Shown here: positions 26,767 through 36,160 of the stretch, one piece after another
Layout of the letters: the number at the start of each line of letters is the position of its first letter
How positions within the stretch are numbered: position 1 is the first letter of the stretch
From: CAZKRL01 sp964555295
GTDB taxonomy: Bacteria; Bacteroidota; Bacteroidia; Flavobacteriales_D; Sanyastnellaceae
Assembly (NCBI GenBank): GCA_964555295.1
Contig: CAZKRL010000012.1
Coordinates: 6,615-70,614, forward strand
Length of the DNA stretch: 64,000 bases
Direction: 5' to 3'
The notes under the pieces: generated by a model
What the model was told of the DNA's origin: nothing
Database searches by the model: none
Seen by the model: the letters and a program-made list of their open reading frames with translations, nothing else
Program-made: the position numbers and the translations under genes

Positions 26767-27069
26767 TCATTGCGCAGCCCCTGAAGGGTTTTTCTCAATG
26801 CGCTGTAAAATCGCCAGTAATTCTAAGTTTCTTTCCTGCGCCCGTTTTGATAGCATTTCGTATTGAGCATTGACCTCCATTTCACTTGCCGATGAATTGA
26901 TCTGTTCTAACTCGTTGAGTTGAAGAGTAAGACTCTCAGAGGCCTGGGTGAGTAAATTGTCGAGCTCCTGCAAATGCTCCGGCTTATGAAGTAGCAGGTC
27001 ATAACCACGATTCATTACATCATTCATCATTTCATGCATCGCTGAACGGATTTCATGTTTGTTTGACAT
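26767..27069 (-). CDS. Conserved small helical protein, unknown function
   Basis: ATG at 27069 gives 100 residues (MSNKHEIRSAMHEMMND). The sequence is almost entirely helical with heptad-like leucine spacing (LQELDNLLTQASESLTLQLNELEQINS), so it is probably a soluble coiled coil. I do not recognise a family. It converges on the TPR-like gene with only 5 bp between the stops. Confidence 0.55.
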   Translation of the reverse strand: MSNKHEIRSAMHEMMNDVMNRGYDLLLHKPEHLQELDNLLTQASESLTLQLNELEQINSSASEMEVNAQYEMLSKRAQERNLELLAILQRIEKNPSGAAQ

Positions 27070-27384
27070 AGGATCTTGATTTTGGTTTCGGTCGAGATCT
27101 AAATTAGAATTTTTCACCTTACAAAACGCATTTCATACTATAAGTTTTACCTGTTTTCTGGATGTGCTTTTGTTGCCTTCATCACAGTATTGCGACAATC
27201 TGTAGAAATGGGAACAGATAAGATTGATGGCTGTCCTGTTTAAGTCTGCCAATATTCGAATGAATGTGCTTCCTGAGATCCCATTTGCAGAGTGGATGGA
27301 CCTGGTTGTTAAGTTGCTGGTCGACGAATGGATAGCGTGAATATGCGGTTATTTATGATGGTCATATGATCGATGAGCACGGAA
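27070..27384. other. 315-bp gap with only a doubtful small frame
   Basis: No convincing gene lies here. On the plus strand an ATG at 27227 opens a 37-codon frame to TGA at 27340 (MAVLFKSANIRMNVLPEIPF...). It is amphipathic and has no recognisable family. A minus-strand frame is also open across much of the gap without an ATG. The gap probably carries the promoter of the coiled-coil gene and the end of the Omp85-type gene. Confidence 0.3.
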
Positions 27385-29076
27385 CTAAAATACTGATTTG
27401 AATCCAAAACTTACCTTGGCATTCCGAATCAATATCGGGTTTTGGAATTGTTTTCCAAGAGCGTAATTAAAGGTGAAAATCCCTGATGATGTCTTGAGGT
27501 TGAGTCCTGCACCGAATGAAATCGGAGTGTCTTTCTCGTATCGGATATAGGATTTCTTCTCCCACCATAATTGATCCATAAAGAGGTAAATGGCGGTTTG
27601 CGAATCCATGAGGTATCGATATTCAACGGTGGCAATTGCAAATGATGATGCAAGGATACTTTCCTCATCGATTCCTCGCATCGTTCTTATGCCGCCGATT
27701 CTGTACATCTCATTTTGTGCAAGTGAATCTGTTTTCATGATGCCGGTATTTGTGCCGAGGAGAAGGCATTGTCTTTTGAATGTGGGCATGTAAATTTTTG
27801 ATTCAAGTTCAAACTTCATGGCGTCATATCGATTAGTGATATCGACTGAATCCGCCAAACTGAAAGTTGACCTGCTGCGATATCCCGTTGAAATTATTCC
27901 GCTGATATGAATTCCTTTTCGTGGGTTGCTGTTATTATCGAATTCTGAATGAGTGTAGTTCACTCCGTAATAGATCGCACTAACATTGGTGATTTCAGGG
28001 AAAAGTAAGCTGGGCTTTAATGTGTTGGTGTTGAATCTTTCTGCAAACATTTTGAGGGTGGTATGGTAAGTGGGCTTCCATCCTAGTCCACCGTTTAATC
28101 GTATGCTTACAAAGGTGCTGTCGCGCTTGTAAATTTTTATGCTGGCGTCGGGTCCGAACGGAGTTCCGAAGAGATATTGAAAGGCCGCCTTGGCTTCTAA
28201 ATCTTGCGTTTGTGATTGAAGTTTACGCCAGTTCAGATACAGCTCTTCTCCTAAATTGAGTCCATTCCACAGTCGCAACTCTATGTCCCCGGTGAGATTG
28301 ATCTTGCCTGTTTTGTCATCAGGTCGTATTCCCAAGATACCTTGAAAGGTGTTGGATGGTTTTCGTACCGGATAGATGATGAGTTGCGCTCCGCTATCAG
28401 TAAATCGTATGGATGATGGTTGCGCGTTGGTGAGAAATGGTATCTCGCGAATTCTGTTATCAGCTTGCAAAATGATACTTTCCCGATAGTTTTTTCCTTT
28501 CTGCCATTGCAATGCCCGCGCAAGATACGGGCGCGGTACACGGTCATCACTCCGTAGATAAAGTGAATCCATTTTCATCATGGGGCCTTTCTCAATGTGC
28601 CATTTTATGGATGCGATGGTGTCATGCCAATAGATGCTATCAAGTGTTAGGTGTACAAACGGATAACCATTTTCGCAATAGCTATTGAGTACTTCCTTTC
28701 CGGCGAGAATATTTATAGAGCTGAAGGCTTTGCCAGAAGTTCTCTTCAAAATTTTGACGTATTCCGAATGGTCGGGATGAGTTATGATTATGCTGTCGAT
28801 GGCATATCGCTTGCCCTGTAACACGCAATATTGAATCGTTGAGTCTTCAATAGTTGTGTCTATCTCACATGTCAGATATCCATCGTTTATTTGATTTTGA
28901 AACAGTTGATGTAGGAAACGTTCGGCTTCGAAACGGTCTTTCGAATAGGTGGTGTCTTTTGTCCTGCAATTTTCAATGATGGTCCATTGGCCCAGTATAA
29001 AATGGGTCGGTATGCAAATGGCAATGGTGAGAATCGTAATCAGCCGGTATATAGAATACAAACGATAATCTCTCAA
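27385..29076 (-). CDS. Omp85/BamA-family outer-membrane protein with POTRA-like N-terminus
   Basis: The 563-residue product has a signal peptide (ending near HFILGQW), about 200 residues with POTRA-like pattern (IDSIIITHPDHSEYVKILKRTSGKAFSSINI, VLNSYCENGYPFVHLTLD) and a C-terminal Omp85 barrel. Barrel marks are YRIGGIRTMRGIDEESILAS, close to the lid-lock R-G-F/Y motif, and the final FTFNYALGKQF. It is shorter than BamA (usually five POTRAs) and nearer TamA/patatin-linked types in size. The start is TTG at 29076. It is divergent from the gene at 29135. Confidence 0.83.
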   Translation of the reverse strand: MRDYRLYSIYRLITILTIAICIPTHFILGQWTIIENCRTKDTTYSKDRFEAERFLHQLFQNQINDGYLTCEIDTTIEDSTIQYCVLQGKRYAIDSIIITHPDHSEYVKILKRTSGKAFSSINILAGKEVLNSYCENGYPFVHLTLDSIYWHDTIASIKWHIEKGPMMKMDSLYLRSDDRVPRPYLARALQWQKGKNYRESIILQADNRIREIPFLTNAQPSSIRFTDSGAQLIIYPVRKPSNTFQGILGIRPDDKTGKINLTGDIELRLWNGLNLGEELYLNWRKLQSQTQDLEAKAAFQYLFGTPFGPDASIKIYKRDSTFVSIRLNGGLGWKPTYHTTLKMFAERFNTNTLKPSLLFPEITNVSAIYYGVNYTHSEFDNNSNPRKGIHISGIISTGYRSRSTFSLADSVDITNRYDAMKFELESKIYMPTFKRQCLLLGTNTGIMKTDSLAQNEMYRIGGIRTMRGIDEESILASSFAIATVEYRYLMDSQTAIYLFMDQLWWEKKSYIRYEKDTPISFGAGLNLKTSSGIFTFNYALGKQFQNPILIRNAKVSFGFKSVF

Positions 29077-29134
29077 GGTGTAGGCGTTTTACGAAACGGT
29101 TGTAAATTTCGACATAATTGAACTTTAAGTTATT

Positions 29135-29818
29135 ATGGCATCTGCACGTGAAACCATTTCCGAATTGCTTCAACAGAAAGCAGTGTTGAAGCAAGATGTA
29201 TATCACAATACTCTCGATGTTTTCAAGCAGCTGAAGGGGGTTTTGGCTGATACTGTAAAGGATGTGCGAGCAGACTTTGGGTCGGCCGATAAAAGGGTGG
29301 ATTTTCACTTTCGTGACAATGGCGACTTTCAGGCGGAGATTAAGATAGCCGGTGATGTTTTAGTTTTCTATATGCACACCAATGTTTTTCAGTTTGATAA
29401 ATCCAATAGTTTGTGGCGCACGAGCTACCTCAGGGAAGATGATGAAAGATCATACATAGGCATTATCAATGTCTATAACTTTCTCGCTGATTCTTTTAAG
29501 TATCAGCGTGAATCGGATCTCGGTTATTTGATTGCACGGATTTTTGTCAATAAGGAAGATCATTACATGGTTCAAGGTAAACGGCAACTAGGATATCTGT
29601 ACAATGATTTTGTGAATAGCGTAGTTAGCACCGATGCATTGAGGAGTATCGTAGAAAGCTCTATTTTATATACGCTGGATTTCGATTTATATACACCTCC
29701 TTATGAGAATATGCAGCAGGTAACGGTTGAGGAGATACAGAGTATCACTAGTAGTACCAGTCTTGCCACAGGTAAGCGTATGGGCTTTAGATTTGGCTTA
29801 GAGGAATCTATACTCTAA
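29135..29818 (+). CDS. Conserved Bacteroidota protein, unknown function
   Basis: The 227-residue product is soluble and acidic. It opens with a helical segment (ASARETISELLQQKAVLKQDVYHNTLDVFKQLK) and continues with beta-rich sequence (KRVDFHFRDNGDFQAEIKIAGDVLVFYMHTN, SYLREDDERSYIGIINVYNFLADSFKYQRESDLGYLIARIFV). No known catalytic motif stands out. Gene size, codon use and an upstream divergent partner support a real gene. It precedes the polysaccharide locus and may be unrelated to it. Confidence 0.75.
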   Translation: MASARETISELLQQKAVLKQDVYHNTLDVFKQLKGVLADTVKDVRADFGSADKRVDFHFRDNGDFQAEIKIAGDVLVFYMHTNVFQFDKSNSLWRTSYLREDDERSYIGIINVYNFLADSFKYQRESDLGYLIARIFVNKEDHYMVQGKRQLGYLYNDFVNSVVSTDALRSIVESSILYTLDFDLYTPPYENMQQVTVEEIQSITSSTSLATGKRMGFRFGLEESIL

Positions 29819-29899
29819 CAGTGAAACGGATGTTGCATTCTTACGAAGCCGTAGATCGCCTGGATCAATTGATTTACTTTTGCCGGTAAATACTATCTT

Positions 29900-30880
29900 T
29901 TGAGTTTAGCTGTGAATCATCATGTTCTTGTAACCGGCGGTGCTGGCTTCATTGGTTCAAATCTGTGTGATGCGCTTTTGGAGAAGGGTTTTTCTGTGAG
30001 ATGTCTCGATAATTTTTCTACAGGTAAGCGAGAGAATATCGCGCATTTGTTGCAACATAATCAATTCGAGTTGTTGGAGGGTGATGTTAGGGATGTAGCC
30101 ACTTGCGTTGCAGCTTGTAAGGGTGTTAGTGTGGTGTTCCATGAGGCGGCTTTAGGTTCAGTGCCAAGGTCTATTGCAGACCCCATAACCTCCAACAATG
30201 TAAACGTAACCGGATTCGTGAATATGTTGGTTGCAGCCAAGGATAATGGGGTGCAGCGGTTTATTTACGCCGGGAGTTCAAGCACTTACGGTGATTCAGA
30301 ATCACTTCCCAAGGTGGAAGATAGGGTTGGGAATCCGCTATCTCCCTACGCCGTAACCAAAATGGTGATGGAACATTACGCGCAAGTCTTTCACCGAGTA
30401 TATGGCATGGATACAATTGGGTTGCGGTATTTTAATGTGTTTGGCAGAAGACAAGACCCCAATGGTGCTTATGCCGCAGTTATTCCAAAGTTTGTAATGC
30501 AATTTTTGAAAGGAGAGAGTCCCGTGATCAATGGTTCTGGTGAGTTCTCCAGGGATTTCACCTTTATTGATAATGTCATTCAGGCGAATTTGCTTGCGAT
30601 GAGTTGTACCGAAAGAGAATCTTTGAATCAGGTGTATAACGTGGCCTGTGGTGAAAGAACAACCCTCAATGAGATGGTAAGTTTGTTGAAGCTTTTTCTA
30701 TCTCGGAAAAATCCGGCCATTGCAGAAATACCTATCATTCGTGGCGCTGATAGAGCGGGGGATATACCTCACAGTCTCGCCTCCATCGAAAAGGCCAAGA
30801 AATTTCTGGGATATACGCCGTCGATCTCGTTCAAAGATGGTCTGGAGTTGGCAGTAGATTGGTATTTTGAAAACTTGTAG
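29900..30880 (+). CDS. wbpP: UDP-N-acetylglucosamine 4-epimerase-like SDR (WbpP/TviC type)
   Basis: The 326-residue product is an extended SDR with nucleotide motif GGAGFIGS, the active-site YAVTK with the upstream serine triplet SSST, and the WbpP/TviC-like stretch RYFNVFGRRQDPNGAYAAVIPKF. That group interconverts UDP-GlcNAc and UDP-GalNAc, or their uronic acids, for surface glycans. The start is uncertain: TTG at 29900 or GTG at 29912. It begins the polysaccharide locus, and its stop is 7 bp from the convergent deacetylase gene. Confidence 0.85.
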   Translation: MSLAVNHHVLVTGGAGFIGSNLCDALLEKGFSVRCLDNFSTGKRENIAHLLQHNQFELLEGDVRDVATCVAACKGVSVVFHEAALGSVPRSIADPITSNNVNVTGFVNMLVAAKDNGVQRFIYAGSSSTYGDSESLPKVEDRVGNPLSPYAVTKMVMEHYAQVFHRVYGMDTIGLRYFNVFGRRQDPNGAYAAVIPKFVMQFLKGESPVINGSGEFSRDFTFIDNVIQANLLAMSCTERESLNQVYNVACGERTTLNEMVSLLKLFLSRKNPAIAEIPIIRGADRAGDIPHSLASIEKAKKFLGYTPSISFKDGLELAVDWYFENL

Positions 30881-30887
30881 ATGGTAT

Positions 30888-31664
30888 TCATTTTAACTGG
30901 CTTTTACGATAGGCCTTGAATACATTTTTAATCGATTGTTGAATAAGTTCTGTTGTCCATCGATAGTGATTGTTACTCCAACGTTGTGGATGAAAATTGA
31001 ACATCACCGGAAACGGAAAAGTCTTCCCCTTGACGGATTGAATAATTTCTTGAGTGGAATGAAATCGAGGCCAGTCTCTTTGCGTTGCAATGATATCTCG
31101 AATGCTGTATTTATGTCCATCCCACATCCTTCCTGTGTCTGTTAAATAAAACATTTTATCGAAGTCAAAGTCGAGGTAGGGCTCACACAGTATATCAGAT
31201 TCTTTGTAATTGTATTTGTCCCAAACCGACTTGTTGTCGAAGTCGCTGCGAGGACTCCCGTGCATACAAATGGTTTGGATATTGGCAACAGAACGCAATT
31301 TTTTTAAATGGCTCTGAAATAGTTCAAAGGCACGGTCTACGTCTCCTTTGGCAAAGTCCATGTCCTCATAATGATAGCCAATCTCATGTCCAAGCGATTC
31401 AATCTGGGAAATGATTTCCGGATCAAAGCTTTCTTTTACCATTCTGAAATAATAAGTGCCTCTAATTCCTAATTGATGTTGAATTTTTGCGAATGAAAGC
31501 GCGTGCGACTTTCTATCGTCAATATCATGTCGAAGGATAACGGCATCAGTCTGAGGGCTTATGTAATAATCTCTTAAGGTAATGAAATTGACATTTGCTG
31601 ATTTTAACGTGGTGAGGAGTTCTTCTAATTGATATAAGGTGAAATCTCTTGCGTGTTTCTTCAT
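30888..31664 (-). CDS. Polysaccharide deacetylase-like (NodB-type) protein
   Basis: The 258-residue product shows the carbohydrate esterase 4/NodB-like core: VILRHDIDDR (two acidic metal-site residues), RGTYYFRM, GHEIGYHYEDM and a late CMHGSP and FNFHPQRW. Enzymes of this type remove N-acetyl groups from glycans. The plan resembles short deacetylase-like proteins in LPS loci (compare VimE in Porphyromonas). Its start overlaps the end of the DUF354 gene by 4 bp. It is the last gene of an inverted three-gene module. Confidence 0.83.
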   Translation of the reverse strand: MKKHARDFTLYQLEELLTTLKSANVNFITLRDYYISPQTDAVILRHDIDDRKSHALSFAKIQHQLGIRGTYYFRMVKESFDPEIISQIESLGHEIGYHYEDMDFAKGDVDRAFELFQSHLKKLRSVANIQTICMHGSPRSDFDNKSVWDKYNYKESDILCEPYLDFDFDKMFYLTDTGRMWDGHKYSIRDIIATQRDWPRFHSTQEIIQSVKGKTFPFPVMFNFHPQRWSNNHYRWTTELIQQSIKNVFKAYRKSQLK

Positions 31665-32707
31665 AGCGAGGTGAGGTAATCACTGAGATATTGGGTGAGG
31701 TCTATTTTTTCATTCATGAGTTTATTTCTTCTCACTTGCCATATTTTTTTGGCCTCTGCAGTATCACTGAATGTAGTTTGAATGTGATTGAAGAAGGCAT
31801 CGAAGTCATGTGGTTGATAGGAAAAACACAATTGATAATCATCCTGGATTTCATTGGGTATCGATAATTTCCTCGCAAAGGTGTTGCACTTAAAAGAAGG
31901 TGTGCCCAATATGGCGGCCTCAGTAGTCATGGTTTGACTATCACCGACAAATCCGGATGCATAATAAAGGAATGAATGAATGTCTTGAGGTGGAATAGGA
32001 AGTCGCAGATGTTCGAATTCAGTTTCAATAGGTTTTTCTGATGTAATAAAGACTTTGCCTTTTGATGTCAGGAATTCGATCAATATTCTTTTCCGGTCAA
32101 TTGAAATTCCCATATGTCCGTTGTCGTGATGGCCTTTCAGTGCCACAAACCGCAGCACGAAATACGGCTCTCCTGCTTTAAGATTTGCTTTTTCGAGAAC
32201 CGTTGGGTCGGGTTGAAATCGGCTTGGATGCAAATAGGCCATTTCATGGTAGGATGGATAGCGAAGAAGTTTCTTCTCAAACGACGGTATTTCGATGCAA
32301 TTCGGCGCCAAAATCCGGTAGGCAAAGGGGTACGAAAATTTCACAATTAAGGGCACTGCTGTCTCGTCATCATCACTCAAGTGAATGGCCTTAAACCAGG
32401 GGATGATAGCAGATATATGATCGTTCGTCATCGAGCTTCCAACACCAATTCGGCAGCGGTGCCTAAGTATCAGGACTAATGCTCGAAAATCGAATACAAT
32501 CTGCTTGATCAATTTTCCCCATTTTCCATTCCCTTTTTTACCCAATTTGTAAAATGGAACTTTGTAGTTTAGAAGCAGATCAGTTATTATTCTTTCGTCT
32601 TTACAGCCAACGAATACGAAGTGACCTTTCGTTGTTAAATCAAAGTATAGATTTCGTAGAAGATGAACCTGACCGGGATGATTGACTTCAAAAAAATATC
32701 TCTGCAT
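31661..32707 (-). CDS. DUF354 family protein (glycosyltransferase-like)
   Basis: The 348-residue product matches DUF354, a GT-B-like family: FFEVNHPGQVHLLRNLYFDL at the start, VGSSMTNDHISAI in the middle, and FVGDSQTMTTEAAILGTPSF in the C-terminal half, which resembles a nucleotide-sugar binding site. Members occur in archaeal and bacterial glycan loci and are thought to act like UDP-GlcNAc-type transferases or epimerases. The real activity is unproven. The module order is ATP-grasp, DUF354, deacetylase. Confidence 0.82.
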   Translation of the reverse strand: MQRYFFEVNHPGQVHLLRNLYFDLTTKGHFVFVGCKDERIITDLLLNYKVPFYKLGKKGNGKWGKLIKQIVFDFRALVLILRHRCRIGVGSSMTNDHISAIIPWFKAIHLSDDDETAVPLIVKFSYPFAYRILAPNCIEIPSFEKKLLRYPSYHEMAYLHPSRFQPDPTVLEKANLKAGEPYFVLRFVALKGHHDNGHMGISIDRKRILIEFLTSKGKVFITSEKPIETEFEHLRLPIPPQDIHSFLYYASGFVGDSQTMTTEAAILGTPSFKCNTFARKLSIPNEIQDDYQLCFSYQPHDFDAFFNHIQTTFSDTAEAKKIWQVRRNKLMNEKIDLTQYLSDYLTSL

Positions 32708-32716
32708 AGTCAGTTA

Positions 32717-33862
32717 TCAGCGGGTAAATAATAGATAGGGCAGTATGATTTTTTCCATGATCCATGGTTTGAGGTCTTGAATGTCCCAAACCGCATGCTG
32801 ACATGGTTGAATTCTACGAAATGCCTTGAAGTTTCCTCTCAACAGCATTAGGAACCTGATGGGTACGTCGGTAAGTAGATGAAAAAAACTTGCTTTTTCA
32901 AAGGTGAGTGTTTTTTCCACTGGTTGGTGGGTCATATATCGATAGTATGATTGGAGAAATGGGGATTTGCTTTTCTCGGCAATCATATGCCATTTCCATG
33001 TACGAGGGTTAACTTCAAGGAATTTCAAAACACCATCTTTGGAATCTCTTTTGAATTCGATTTCACATACTCCGGTATATCGTGAATGGGCGAGGATTTT
33101 TCTTCCATGTTCTAGTATTTCTGGAATCTCAACAGTTTCCGCATAGGTTGTGGCGTTCCCGAAATCAATTGGGTGCTGTCGCATGCGGCATGCGCTGAGC
33201 TGTGTTATGACTTCGCCTTTTATACTGAAAAAACAAGCCGAAAATTGTTGCGAGTTGCCTCCTTCAATAATCGATTGAATAATGATTTCTTCACTTGGGA
33301 TGATTTCATGCGCTTTCTTGTACTGTTGCTTCAAATGCTCACGAGTTGCGCAAACCAGCACTTTGCTTTTTGTGGCACTGTAGAATTTATGCATTACCGC
33401 TGGTTTTATAATACAAGGGAAATCAATGTCGATTGAATCTAATTCAGTGAAGGCCACTTTGCTGAAAGTTTTTGCAATCGGGATTTCCAATGTTTTACAT
33501 AATGCATAAGTGTTTACTTTGTCGTAAAAGAGTTCAATTATCGGCCAATCGTCTGTGGATACGCTGAAATGGGGCTCTAAATTCGATTTGTTTTTACTGA
33601 GTAGTTCTACATGTGAGTCATGGGTAGGAAAGACAATCCATTGATTGTAAAGATTTTCTTGCTTGAAGCTAAGGAGCTTATTTAATATGGCCTCAGGGCC
33701 TTCTACTCGAATCGATTGTTTTACATATTTAGAAAATCTTGCAATACCCAGTAGGTGGTCATCGAGCAGGATAACGGGCACTCCTTCTCGTCCTAATATT
33801 CGCACAATTCCCAATGCCTGAATATGTCCGCCAATAACAATTATGCCCGTATTAGAATTCAA
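32717..33862 (-). CDS. ATP-grasp family ligase, first gene of the inverted module
   Basis: The 381-residue product starts with a Rossmann-like N-terminal (GIIVIGGHIQALGIVRILGREGVPVILLDDH). An ATP-grasp core follows: CIIKPAVMHKF, IIIQSIIEGGNSQQFSACFF and the metal-binding CEIEFKRDSKDG...FLEVNPRTWKWH. ATP-grasp enzymes join a carboxylate to an amine through an acyl-phosphate. In a glycan locus this may attach an amino acid or similar group. The start is TTG at 33862 because the frame closes just upstream. It faces the plus-strand operon across 235 bp. Confidence 0.83.
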   Translation of the reverse strand: MNSNTGIIVIGGHIQALGIVRILGREGVPVILLDDHLLGIARFSKYVKQSIRVEGPEAILNKLLSFKQENLYNQWIVFPTHDSHVELLSKNKSNLEPHFSVSTDDWPIIELFYDKVNTYALCKTLEIPIAKTFSKVAFTELDSIDIDFPCIIKPAVMHKFYSATKSKVLVCATREHLKQQYKKAHEIIPSEEIIIQSIIEGGNSQQFSACFFSIKGEVITQLSACRMRQHPIDFGNATTYAETVEIPEILEHGRKILAHSRYTGVCEIEFKRDSKDGVLKFLEVNPRTWKWHMIAEKSKSPFLQSYYRYMTHQPVEKTLTFEKASFFHLLTDVPIRFLMLLRGNFKAFRRIQPCQHAVWDIQDLKPWIMEKIILPYLLFTR

Positions 33863-34097
33863 TTTTCCTTATGAATGTTTTGAAGAGCGCAATTTACAAT
33901 AGGTTGTGTTTCGCTTTTGGGTGAACATTTGGCGTATAATACCCTTAGCGCGAAAGTCACTTTCAATTCATTTGTATGGGTTATGAATAGCGTTGTGATG
34001 CGCTTTTTTGGGGCTTCATTGAATATATTTGTGCGCTTTTGAGAAGTAATGCTGGTTGGTTCTGGCGTATTTCCAAAACTGAAACGACAACTGAACC
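33863..34097. promoter_or_regulatory. Divergent intergenic region of the glycan locus
   Basis: This 235-bp gap separates the inverted three-gene module from the long plus-strand operon and must hold promoters for both. It is AT-rich, and I see no clear conserved site. A minus-strand frame of 91 codons across it has no family resemblance and is not called. Confidence 0.4.
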
Positions 34098-35150
34098 TTG
34101 GCAGATTATAAACGACATCTAATTCCCTCTTCATCTTTAATACGAGATGCGTTATGTCGTCTAAATTCTCTGGCTTCTGATGCGATTTTATTTGTTTGTG
34201 ATGAACAAGATGTTCTTCTTGGAAGCTTAACCGATGGGGATGTACGGCGAGGACTGCTGAATGGCACTGTGCTTGATGATTGCGTTACTGCTATTATCCA
34301 GTCGAATCCAAAGTTTTTTTGTATCGGTTCAACGCCATTTGAAGAGCTCTTGCGCTATCGGGAAGAGAACTTCAGGATTATTCCCGTGCTCGAAGAGCAA
34401 AGCAGGAAAATTATTGGGGTTATCAATTTCAGACGCCAGGTATCTTATGTCCCGGTTGATGTAATCATTATGGCCGGTGGAAAAGGAATGCGCTTGCGGC
34501 CACTCACTGAAAAAGTGCCTAAACCCATGTTGAAGATTGGGGAGAAGCCCATTATCCAGCATTGTATGGAGCACTTTGGAAAGTTTGGTGTCGTGAATAT
34601 TTGGGTGTCGGTTAATTACCTCGCTCATCAAATTACTGAGTACTTTGGGAATGGTGCAGATTTTAATCTCAATCTGAACTACGTGCGAGAGGATGAGTCT
34701 ATGGGTACCATCGGATCGTGCGCTCTCGTAAGCTCCTGGCTGCATGATGTAGTTGTGATATGCAATGCGGATGTTTTAACCAATGTAGACATCGAGCGTT
34801 GGTATATTCAATTCATAAAAGATAATGCTGATGTTTCCATCGTATCTATACCCTATACTGTAAGTATTCCATATGCTGTTTTGGAGATGAATCATAACGA
34901 GGTTACATCCATTCGTGAAAAGCCCGATTATACTTATTTGTCCAACGGTGGCTTTTACATGGTGAAACGCCAATTGCTAGACCATTTGCCTTCGGGTTAT
35001 ATGGACGCACCTGATTTTATTTCGGAAATGATTGGAAAGGGATATAAGGTCACTTCCTTTCAACATCAGGGATATTGGTTAGACATTGGAAGAATAGAGG
35101 ATTTTGAGCGTGCAAAAATGAATTATCAATCTATGATGAATCCTATATGA
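34098..35150 (+). CDS. CBS-domain sugar-1-phosphate nucleotidyltransferase (PtmE-like)
   Basis: The 350-residue product joins a CBS-domain pair (residues about 10-115; GSLTDGDVRRGLL) to a nucleotidyltransferase (about 120-350) with GGKGMRLRPLTEKVPKPMLKIGEKPI, ICNADVLTN and GYWLDIGRIEDFE. The same layout is seen in PtmE of Campylobacter, which makes GDP-glucosamine for legionaminic acid. The substrate here is not proven, but sugar activation at the head of the operon is likely. The start is TTG at 34098. The stop overlaps the next start by 4 bp. Confidence 0.86.
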   Translation: MADYKRHLIPSSSLIRDALCRLNSLASDAILFVCDEQDVLLGSLTDGDVRRGLLNGTVLDDCVTAIIQSNPKFFCIGSTPFEELLRYREENFRIIPVLEEQSRKIIGVINFRRQVSYVPVDVIIMAGGKGMRLRPLTEKVPKPMLKIGEKPIIQHCMEHFGKFGVVNIWVSVNYLAHQITEYFGNGADFNLNLNYVREDESMGTIGSCALVSSWLHDVVVICNADVLTNVDIERWYIQFIKDNADVSIVSIPYTVSIPYAVLEMNHNEVTSIREKPDYTYLSNGGFYMVKRQLLDHLPSGYMDAPDFISEMIGKGYKVTSFQHQGYWLDIGRIEDFERAKMNYQSMMNPI

Positions 35151-36160
35151 GAATAGGTGTTATTGGCCTCGGTTCAATGGGCAAGAGGAGGATTCGTAAC
35201 CTGATGCAATTGGGTTTTAAGGATTTATCGGGTTTTGATGTTAGACAAGATCGTGTGGAAGAAGCCGCTGGTGTATCTAACGTTCGTGTAACATCGGATT
35301 GGGTAAATTTCTGTGCGATGGGGCCTTATGATTGTATTGTGATTTCCGTGCCTCCCGCATTGCATAATCACTACATCCAATGGTGCATAAGCACTGGTAC
35401 TCCGTGCTTTGTTGAGGCAAGTGTTATTTCCCAAGGTCTGTCAACACTCAATGATTTGGCTCGCAAACGGGGTGTACTTGTTGCCCCCTCGTGCACGCTT
35501 CGGTTTCATCCAGCGGTGAAATGTATCAGAGATTGGGTGCTTTCCGGAAAGGTGGGAAGCATTTCAAACGTGATTCATGTTTCGGGTCAATATCTTCCCG
35601 ACTGGCATGTTTACGAGGCCGTTTCCGATTACTATGTAAGTGCAAAGGAAACCGGAGGTGCCAGAGAAATAGTCCCATTCGAGTTAACGTGGCTTCTTGA
35701 AATAACGGGTTGGCCCATAAGCGTAGTGGGCATGAACGGTAAAACCATCGTTATAGAAGGCGCCGAGAATATTGATGATACATACAATATACTCATGCAA
35801 GGCAAGGGTTTTTTCTTGAATTTAACTGTGGATGTAGTCAGCCGGAAAGCAACGCGAAGATTCTTGCTGAATGGTAGTCTGGGACAGATCGTATGGAATT
35901 GGGATGAACATAGGGTCAGTTTCTTTGGACCTGATGAAAAAAATGAGTATTTCGATTATGAGGCCAAGGCGGCTCACTCAGGTTATAATAAGAACATAAC
36001 TGAGGAGATGTATGAAGAGGAGATGCAAACTTTCATTCATGCAGTTAGAGGTGAAAATATTTTCCCGAATGATTTAACGGATGATATCAGGGTTTTGGAA
36101 ATTCTGGAAGCGGCTGAGTTGTCGTTTCAGACGAAGAAAATAGTAGACCTGAAAGCATGA
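35147..36160 (+). CDS. Gfo/Idh/MocA family oxidoreductase, first of three
   Basis: The 337-residue product has the NAD(P)-binding GVIGLGSMGKRRIRNLMQLG and a C-terminal alpha/beta domain of the Gfo/Idh/MocA family (EETGGAREIVPFE-like helix, here KETGGAREIVPFELTWLLEITG). The usual E-K-P catalytic lysine motif reads VEASV here, so the lysine seems absent. That makes a non-classical reaction or a pure binding role possible. It is coupled to both neighbours by 4-bp overlaps. Confidence 0.85.
   Translation: MRIGVIGLGSMGKRRIRNLMQLGFKDLSGFDVRQDRVEEAAGVSNVRVTSDWVNFCAMGPYDCIVISVPPALHNHYIQWCISTGTPCFVEASVISQGLSTLNDLARKRGVLVAPSCTLRFHPAVKCIRDWVLSGKVGSISNVIHVSGQYLPDWHVYEAVSDYYVSAKETGGAREIVPFELTWLLEITGWPISVVGMNGKTIVIEGAENIDDTYNILMQGKGFFLNLTVDVVSRKATRRFLLNGSLGQIVWNWDEHRVSFFGPDEKNEYFDYEAKAAHSGYNKNITEEMYEEEMQTFIHAVRGENIFPNDLTDDIRVLEILEAAELSFQTKKIVDLKA

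Noticed and set aside
27227..27340. 37-codon plus-strand small protein
   Set aside because: No recognisable family, start signal or neighbour link; kept only as a note in the gap entry.
30888..33862. Inverted module as a transposon
   Set aside because: No transposase, terminal repeats or target duplications are visible at its borders.
33859..34134. 91-codon minus-strand frame in the divergent gap
   Set aside because: No domain or signal peptide, basic random-like composition, and it overlaps both flanking gene starts.
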